This document shows, in pieces, positions 14,738-19,160 of a stretch of DNA of 19,160 nucleotides. Positions within the stretch are counted from its first letter, which is position 1. Each line of letters begins with the position of its first letter. The notes beneath the pieces are model-generated. The model did not search any database. It saw only the letters and a program-made list of their open reading frames with translations, and had not been told where the DNA came from. The position numbers and the translations under genes were made by a program. Source of the stretch: Catenibacterium mitsuoka_A (GTDB lineage Bacteria; Bacillota_I; Bacilli_A; Erysipelotrichales; Coprobacillaceae); NCBI RefSeq assembly GCF_964259225.1, contig NZ_CAXVKN010000046.1, one strand, 5' to 3'.

Positions 14738-16150
14738 ATGTTAAACCTTATTAGAACAATCATCACTCAGGATGCTGAAGTAGATGATCAGAACTCATTA
14801 AGACATATTCTCCTTTATGCCAATGACATAGAAATACAGGGTATCGTACAGACATCATCCATCTTTCATTGGAAAGGACAACCAGGAAAAACTGGACCAA
14901 GCGATAAGGCTGATTATGATCAGCCTTATCGCTGGACTGGTGTAAAATGGATGCAGGACGTAATGGATGATTATGCTGTAGACTATAAACATCTTGTGAC
15001 TCATGATGCCAACTACCCTTCTCCTGATCATTTAAGAAGTCTTATTAAAATTGGGAATATTGGATACCCAGGAGAAATGGATGCTTCTACACCAGGCTCA
15101 GAATTAATTAGAGAAAAAATATTAGATGATGATCCTAGACCACTTTATATTCAAGTTTGGGGTGGTACTAATACAATTGCCCGTGCTCTTCATGATATTG
15201 AGCAGGATTATAAAAATAATGAGAACTGGTTATCAATCAAAGAAAAAATAGAAAAGAAAGTTATTTTAACTGCCTGTGGTGAACAGGATAATACGTATCA
15301 GAACTATATTTCAGAAGTTTATCCAAACATTCAGTTTGTGAAATGTGTGATGATGAACAGTTATGGATACGGCTGGAATAATATGCCTGAAGGAAGCAGT
15401 AAAGAGACTCTTAGAGCTGATTTCATGCAAGAACATATTCTTAATAAAGGTGCTTTAATGAGTGGTTACGCTACCTGGGCTGATGATAAGTATTATGAAG
15501 GTGAAGAAAATAGATCACAATTCGGTTCAAACAAGAGTCTTCTTGTTGACTGGTGGGGAAAGAAATATGGTATGGGTACACATATTCCTTATGATTTCTT
15601 ATCTGAAGGTGATTCCCCTACTTTCTTCTGTTTACTGCCATGGGGGTTAAGATGTCTTGAAGATTTCTCATATGGAGGATTATCTGGAAGATATATAAAA
15701 GATAATACTAAGAAGAATTCTAAGGGAATTACTTTAAATTACTGGAATCCTGTAGAAGACCTCTATATTGATAAATATACAGAATCTATGTGGTATTATG
15801 TTTCTTCTATTCAAAGAGATCTTGCAGCAAGAGCTTCTTGGTGTATCACCGATGATAAAGAAGAAGCGCCTGTACTATCTATCCAGGAATCTCTTGACAT
15901 GAAAGCTGATAAAGGTACAACTGTAGAGCTTCATATAAATAAAGAAGAACATGTACTCTATAAAATAAAGTATTATAAAGATGCTTCTAGTTATAAAGGA
16001 AATGTTTCTGTTAGTTTAGATGATTCTATCAAGATTGAAATTCCTGATGATGTAAAAACAAATGATATCCTTCATATCATTATAGAAGCAACTAACGATT
16101 ATAAGCACAAGATTTCACGATTCACACAAATTATTATCAAAATTAATTAA
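14738..16150 (+). CDS. DUF1593 (Sde182-like) nucleoside-hydrolase-like protein
   Basis: The 470-residue protein has an N-terminal nucleoside-hydrolase-like domain. TQDAEVDDQNS (10-20) with Asp12, Glu14, Asp16 and Asp17 resembles the calcium-binding motif of inosine-uridine hydrolases, and VWGGTNTIARAL and ILTACGEQDNTY follow. The C-terminal 85 residues form a beta-rich domain like that of the Sde182 cellulose-binding protein family. As I recall, many relatives are secreted; this one has no signal peptide and is probably cytoplasmic. It starts 2 bp after the PTS gene and shares its transcript, so it probably hydrolyses the phosphorylated sugar or glycoside that the PTS delivers (inference). 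No characterised activity is known to me. Confidence 0.8.
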   Translation: MLNLIRTIITQDAEVDDQNSLRHILLYANDIEIQGIVQTSSIFHWKGQPGKTGPSDKADYDQPYRWTGVKWMQDVMDDYAVDYKHLVTHDANYPSPDHLRSLIKIGNIGYPGEMDASTPGSELIREKILDDDPRPLYIQVWGGTNTIARALHDIEQDYKNNENWLSIKEKIEKKVILTACGEQDNTYQNYISEVYPNIQFVKCVMMNSYGYGWNNMPEGSSKETLRADFMQEHILNKGALMSGYATWADDKYYEGEENRSQFGSNKSLLVDWWGKKYGMGTHIPYDFLSEGDSPTFFCLLPWGLRCLEDFSYGGLSGRYIKDNTKKNSKGITLNYWNPVEDLYIDKYTESMWYYVSSIQRDLAARASWCITDDKEEAPVLSIQESLDMKADKGTTVELHINKEEHVLYKIKYYKDASSYKGNVSVSLDDSIKIEIPDDVKTNDILHIIIEATNDYKHKISRFTQIIIKIN

Positions 16151-16154
16151 AAAG

Positions 16155-16190
16155 TGAGCTGTAACATATGCGTTACAGCTCATTTTTTAG
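16155..16190. terminator. Bidirectional terminator, GAGCTGTAAC type
   Basis: TGAGCTGTAAC (16155-16165) and GTTACAGCTCA (16172-16182) make an 11-bp perfect stem with a 6-nt loop, six T on the plus strand and a T run on the minus strand. It serves DUF1593 and the convergent DUF4177 gene, whose stop lies in the T run. Confidence 0.93.
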
Positions 16191-16441
16191 TCTATTCTTT
16201 CAAATACCATTGTAGCCTGAATCTTATCTCCTCCAAGGAATCCTTTTGATCCAGAAGATGAAGTAGAAATAGTATGTAACTTATATCCTTTTTCAGCCTG
16301 CTTATTGATTTCAGCCTGTAGATTCGTCAAACTCTTTGTACCAGAGCCTGTACCTAGAAACTTTTCAGTAAGTACCACCTGCAATACAACATACTTATCT
16401 CTATTATCATGTGAAGCTTTACCTGCCACATCATCCCACAT
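16187..16441 (-). CDS. DUF4177 domain protein
   Basis: Small 84-residue protein matching the DUF4177 pattern. A beta strand (KYVVLQVVLTE) comes first, followed by a helix (LQAEINKQAEKGYKLHTIS) and an ending strand (KIQATMVFERI) after a glycine-serine-rich turn. The family is widespread in Firmicutes without known function. GGGAGG seven bases upstream of the ATG supports the start. It has no signal peptide or membrane segment. A TATAAT (complement of 16467-16472) precedes it, embedded in an inverted repeat. It is monocistronic and shares its terminator with the DUF1593 gene. Confidence 0.8.
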   Translation of the reverse strand: MWDDVAGKASHDNRDKYVVLQVVLTEKFLGTGSGTKSLTNLQAEINKQAEKGYKLHTISTSSSGSKGFLGGDKIQATMVFERID

Positions 16442-16461
16442 AAGAATACCTCCCTTCTATG

Positions 16462-16479
16462 TTTCTATTATAGTAGAAA
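16462..16479 (-). promoter_or_regulatory. Operator-like inverted repeat over the DUF4177 -10 box
   Basis: TTTCTA (16462-16467) and TAGAAA (16474-16479) flank TTATAG, nearly palindromic over 18 bp. The minus-strand TATAAT lies inside it (complement of 16467-16472). No clear -35 exists. A repressor site is possible. Confidence 0.4.
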
Positions 16480-16517
16480 TGATTCTTAGATGCGTTGAGT
16501 AAACCTTTGACAGCGCC

Positions 16518-17060
16518 TTATTTAAGGTGCTTATTTGATATTTCTATATTTTGTGACTTTAATAGATCCAATAAATAATCATAATTATCCGATAAAGCAT
16601 CTATCTTAATCAATTTCTTTCCCATCTTATCATACAAGATCATTGCATCTTTCTTATCTATTTCTACTTTTCCAATATCGGTGATCAATAAAACTTTCTT
16701 TCTATGAAATATTCTATGTATCTCTAATTGAGAATCATTGACTAATACACCCCATATAGATGCCCAGGCCACACCATATAAACCAATACCCCCAAATATA
16801 GAAGAAACATATAGATGGCCCATTTCTACTGTTTCATTGCCTTGCATATAGAAATAACTAAATACAAGAAACATAATCAATCCTAGGATGAACTGTGACA
16901 TACATGCATATTTTAATGCAGCTGGTGCTTTAACTCTATAATGTGAAGTACTCACATTTTTATCCATCGGTTTACTCTTCATGGATAAATTTGTGATAAC
17001 TTTGCCAATAATCCCAAGCACAACAACAAGAACAATATATCTAATTATAGTTTCCATCAT
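16518..17060 (-). CDS. Membrane protein with cytoplasmic PH-like tail
   Basis: I do not recognise a named family. The 180-residue protein has three hydrophobic segments: about 4-24, 50-70 and 84-104. A soluble C-terminal part follows (about 107-170): VNDSQLEIHRIFHRKKVLL, then DIGKVEIDKKDAMILYDKMG. That strand-rich pattern resembles bacterial PH-like domains, where a strand reads out a short membrane-anchored module. AGAGGTGA seven bases before the first ATG fixes the start. A hairpin overlaps its stop codon but lacks a T run. No operon partner is evident. Confidence 0.7.
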   Translation of the reverse strand: MMETIIRYIVLVVVLGIIGKVITNLSMKSKPMDKNVSTSHYRVKAPAALKYACMSQFILGLIMFLVFSYFYMQGNETVEMGHLYVSSIFGGIGLYGVAWASIWGVLVNDSQLEIHRIFHRKKVLLITDIGKVEIDKKDAMILYDKMGKKLIKIDALSDNYDYLLDLLKSQNIEISNKHLK

Positions 17061-17113
17061 ATCTGTTCACCTCTTATACATAAATTATATTGTATCCATT
17101 AACATACTACAAG

Positions 17114-17145
17114 ACACAAAAGAATCCCCTAGGATCTCCTAGAGG
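17114..17145 (-). terminator. Terminator of the MetE-like gene
   Basis: On the minus strand CCTCTAGG (17145-17138) pairs with CCTAGGGG (17133-17126), one wobble, loop AGAT, followed by ATTCTTTTGTG. Confidence 0.75.
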
Positions 17146-17152
17146 ACACTTA

Positions 17153-18256
17153 TTAACCCCAGACTTCTTCTGCGATTTCTTTTACAAGTTTTAATTTAGC
17201 CCATTGTTCTTCTTCTGTTAGTTTATTACCAATCTCACATGATGCAAAACCACATTGTGGGCTTAATGATAAACGTTCAAGAGGAATATACTTGCTTGCT
17301 TCCTTAATTCTCTTAATTACTTTTTCTTTATCTTCTAATTCTGGACGTTTAGTAGTGATTAATCCTAAAACGACCTTCTTATCACCAGATACTTTTGCGA
17401 GAGGCTTGAATCCTCCTGATCTTTCATCATCATATTCTAAGTAGTATGCATTCACATTCTCTTCACCAAATAAAAGATCAGCCACACCATCATAAGCACC
17501 TGAACTAAAGAATGTAGAATGATAATTGCCACGACATACATGTGTATTAATTTCTAAGTCCTTTGGACTTGCTTCAACAACTTCATTGTTAAGTTCTAAT
17601 AATTTCTTTTTATATTCTTCTAACGCAGTACCTTTACGTCCTGTTAGTCCACATGCAAGCTGCGGATTGACCATACCACCCCAGACACAGTCGTCAAACT
17701 GTAGTATACGACATCCTGCATCATATATTTCATGAATAAACTCAACATAAGCTTTAACTACATCTTTTGCGAAAGCCTCTTCACTTTCATAAATACTTAA
17801 TGTATTTCTAAGTAGCTGTGCACCAGTGAAATAAGCATAGAACTGCCCTGGTGAAGGAATAGTCTGTTTAGCAACTGTTTTTTCATCTTCAAACTGTTTT
17901 ACAAATTTGAAATGTTCTACGAAAAGATGATGATCACAGCTGATCTTTCCTGTGACATAAGTATCATCAATCATTGCTGCTTCACCATCAAATGTCGTAT
18001 TACCTTCTATTGTCTTTTTGTGTTCTACACCATTAAATCCCCACATAAAGTCTAAATGCCATGTAGAACGTCTAAATTCACCATCATTAATTGTATGATA
18101 ACCTAATTCTTTAATCTTAGTAATAAGTTCTGTAATACATTCATCTTCTACTTTTTTTAATTCTTCTGCATTAATTGTATTATTTTCAAAATCTCTTCTT
18201 GCCTTCTTAAGTCTTTCAGGTCTTAAGAAACTACCTACATAATCATATCTATTCAT
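17153..18256 (-). CDS. MetE-like cobalamin-independent methionine synthase homologue (YxjG/YxjH type)
   Basis: Predicted methyltransferase making methionine from homocysteine, with the C-terminal catalytic barrel of MetE only. The 367 residues are about half of full MetE, as in the YxjG/YxjH family. Zinc ligands are visible: His239 and Cys241 (NTHVCRGN), Glu274 (YYLEYDDE) and Cys335 (SPQCGFAS). The methyl donor is unknown, since the folate-binding N-terminal half of MetE is lacking. The ATG at 18256 has AAGGAG nine bases upstream. TACAAT (complement of 18285-18290) is a likely -10. The gap to the upstream gene is 78 bp, too short for an S-box or T-box leader. LuxS in this window could supply homocysteine. 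Confidence 0.88.
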   Translation of the reverse strand: MNRYDYVGSFLRPERLKKARRDFENNTINAEELKKVEDECITELITKIKELGYHTINDGEFRRSTWHLDFMWGFNGVEHKKTIEGNTTFDGEAAMIDDTYVTGKISCDHHLFVEHFKFVKQFEDEKTVAKQTIPSPGQFYAYFTGAQLLRNTLSIYESEEAFAKDVVKAYVEFIHEIYDAGCRILQFDDCVWGGMVNPQLACGLTGRKGTALEEYKKKLLELNNEVVEASPKDLEINTHVCRGNYHSTFFSSGAYDGVADLLFGEENVNAYYLEYDDERSGGFKPLAKVSGDKKVVLGLITTKRPELEDKEKVIKRIKEASKYIPLERLSLSPQCGFASCEIGNKLTEEEQWAKLKLVKEIAEEVWG

Positions 18257-18284
18257 TTTAATTGTCTCCTTTTTGCGTGAGTTC

Positions 18285-18314
18285 ATTGTATCAAAGATAA
18301 TCTGCAAGTAGAAA
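18285..18314 (-). promoter_or_regulatory. Putative promoter of the MetE-like gene
   Basis: On the minus strand TTTCTA (complement of 18309-18314) and TACAAT (complement of 18285-18290) are 18 nt apart. The -10 is good and the -35 weak. Confidence 0.4.
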
Positions 18315-18334
18315 TACATATAAATGTGTGTTCT

Positions 18335-18598
18335 TTATAGATTGAGGCTATGGATACGATACATCAGCAATGTACTCGTATTCAAAAATAGAAAACATAT
18401 TATAAGTGTTATAATCCCTTTTATACCTAGAGTATGCATAGAACTCACTAAAGGCATCATACGAACAATTGAATAGGCTACATTGAATTCTATTAATATG
18501 CATGTAGATTGTTTTCTAAATATATACTGTAATATAATCAAAACAATCATTAATGGTAATGAAGTTTTAATAACAGATAAAATTATTTCTTTATACAT
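18335..18598 (-). CDS. Small hypothetical membrane protein
   Basis: An 87-residue protein of unknown family. Hydrophobic segments lie at about residues 5-27 and 60-82, and a third weaker one around 35-50, so it is probably a two- or three-helix membrane protein. GGGAG eight bases before the ATG at 18598 supports translation; the longer frame adds only three residues. It sits 78 bp upstream of the MetE-like gene on the same strand and could be co-transcribed. A fragment of a larger transporter is possible, but I saw no continuation in neighbouring frames. Confidence 0.6.
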   Translation of the reverse strand: MYKEIILSVIKTSLPLMIVLIILQYIFRKQSTCILIEFNVAYSIVRMMPLVSSMHTLGIKGIITLIICFLFLNTSTLLMYRIHSLNL

Positions 18599-18692
18599 GA
18601 TAATCACTCCCTGTTTTCTATTATGACTACTAATTTTAAGAGAATTATGTGATTTATAATAGAAATGTAAATTATATTGATTATTCCATCAC

Positions 18693-18712
18693 AAAACCGA
18701 TTATCAGGTTTT
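18693..18712. repeat. Weak hairpin before the tRNA operon
   Basis: AAAACC (18693-18698) and GGTTTT (18707-18712) with an 8-nt loop. The T run is short, so it is a marginal terminator. The rest of 18599-18771 is AT-rich without a gene. Confidence 0.3.
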
Positions 18713-18771
18713 CTCATATAGAAAATGAATTATTTTTTATACACTTTTTTAAACTTTTTTCTTAAAAACCC

Positions 18772-18800
18772 TTGCAATTATCTAAAATCCATAGTATATT
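18772..18800 (+). promoter_or_regulatory. Promoter of the tRNA operon
   Basis: TTGCAA (18772-18777) and TATATT (18795-18800) are exactly 17 nt apart. The region upstream (18727-18768) is very AT-rich with T and A runs like an UP element, and GAGCGCC follows the -10, a GC-rich discriminator typical of stringently controlled stable-RNA promoters. Confidence 0.72.
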
Positions 18801-18821
18801 ATACGAGCGCCATGAAGCAAT

Positions 18822-18896
18822 GGTTCCATAGCCAAGTTGGTAAGGCAGAAGACTGCAACTCTTCGACCATCGGTTCAAGTCCGGTTGGAACCTCCA
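18822..18896 (+). tRNA. tRNA-Cys (anticodon GCA)
   Basis: Acceptor arms GGTTCCA (18822-18828) and TGGAACC (18886-18892), discriminator T and encoded CCA (18894-18896). The anticodon GCA is at 18855-18857, and the T-arm loop reads TTCAAGT. First gene of a tRNA operon. Confidence 0.96.
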
Positions 18897-18903
18897 TACG
18901 TGT

Positions 18904-18992
18904 GCCCTGGTGGCGAAACTGGTAGACGCACAGGACTTAAAATCCTGCGGACTTCAAACTCCGTGCCGGTTCGATTCCGGCCCAGGGCACCA
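18904..18992 (+). tRNA. tRNA-Leu (anticodon TAA)
   Basis: Acceptor arms GCCCTGG (18904-18910) and CCAGGGC (18982-18988), discriminator A and encoded CCA. The anticodon TAA is at 18938-18940. The long variable arm and 89-nt length mark a class II tRNA. It starts 7 nt after tRNA-Cys. Confidence 0.96.
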
Positions 18993-19002
18993 TTTATATA
19001 AA

Positions 19003-19079
19003 CGGGAAGTAGCACAGCTTGGTAGTGCACCTGGTTTGGGACCAGGGGGTCGCAGGTTCAAATCCTGTCTTCCCGACCA
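19003..19079 (+). tRNA. tRNA-Pro (anticodon TGG)
   Basis: Acceptor arms CGGGAAG (19003-19009) and CTTCCCG (19069-19075), discriminator A and encoded CCA. The anticodon TGG is at 19037-19039, length 77 nt. Confidence 0.96.
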
Positions 19080-19085
19080 TTTATT

Positions 19086-19160
19086 GGGGCCTTAGCTCAG
19101 CTGGGAGAGCGCCTGCTTTGCACGCAGGAGGTCAGGAGTTCGATCCTCCTAGGCTCCACC
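19086..19160 (+). tRNA. tRNA-Ala (anticodon TGC), cut at the window edge
   Basis: Acceptor arms GGGGCCT (19086-19092) and AGGCTCC (19151-19157) with one wobble, discriminator A and the first two bases of CCA. The final A lies beyond the window. The anticodon TGC is at 19119-19121. The operon probably continues to the right. Confidence 0.95.

Noticed and set aside
16513..16535. Terminator at the end of the three-helix membrane protein gene
   Set aside because: The hairpin (AGCACCTT/AAGGCGCT) has a mismatch and no T run on the minus strand.
18257..18334. S-box or T-box riboswitch before the MetE-like gene
   Set aside because: The gap is only 78 bp and has no T-box motif, S-box core or terminator.
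18725..19095. Plus-strand frames over the tRNA cluster
   Set aside because: They run through four clear tRNA genes and have no ribosome binding sites.
1..19160. CRISPR array
   Set aside because: No set of regularly spaced direct repeats was seen in any part of the window.

Overview
The window is AT-rich, gene-dense bacterial chromosome. Strong AGGAGG-type ribosome binding sites, short intergenic gaps, intrinsic terminators shared by convergent genes, CcpA-type carbon control and CCA-encoding tRNA genes all point to a low-GC Gram-positive (Bacillota). The gene content (ATP-type PEP carboxykinase, LuxS, an S51 peptidase, oleate hydratase, beta-glucoside-type PTS) fits a gut fermenter, perhaps of the Erysipelotrichia, but that rank is a guess made without any database comparison.

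Layout. 1-4015 (+): a MATE exporter overlaps a TetR/DhaS-like regulator by 4 bp; oleate hydratase follows with its own leader, which carries an inverted repeat. 4016-5616: a scar region with a C-terminal IS1182-type transposase remnant, a gene (-) encoding a recombinase-like core-binding domain with no catalytic domain, and a structured plus-strand segment that may be a small RNA. 5617-9426 (-): S51 peptidase, luxS, a broken small ORF, a DEDDh exonuclease and pckA. 9676-11677 (+): a zinc-phospholipase-C-like protein without a signal peptide overlaps a UMF1-type MFS transporter. 11694-16150: an AraC-type regulator (-) is divergent from a PTS EIIBCA gene and a DUF1593 hydrolase-like gene (+). 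16187-18598 (-): DUF4177 protein, a membrane protein, a MetE-like methyltransferase and a small membrane protein. 18822-19160 (+): tRNA-Cys, tRNA-Leu, tRNA-Pro and tRNA-Ala, the last cut one base short by the window edge.

How they work together. MATE/TetR/OhyA looks like a membrane-stress or unsaturated-fatty-acid detoxification block. LuxS and the MetE-like enzyme both touch homocysteine, but they sit about 10 kb apart and nothing shows that they are co-regulated. The most unusual unit is AraC-PTS-DUF1593: a sugar-importing PTS paired directly with a cytoplasmic nucleoside-hydrolase-like protein, where a phospho-glycosidase would be expected. It is my best candidate for an undescribed carbohydrate pathway.
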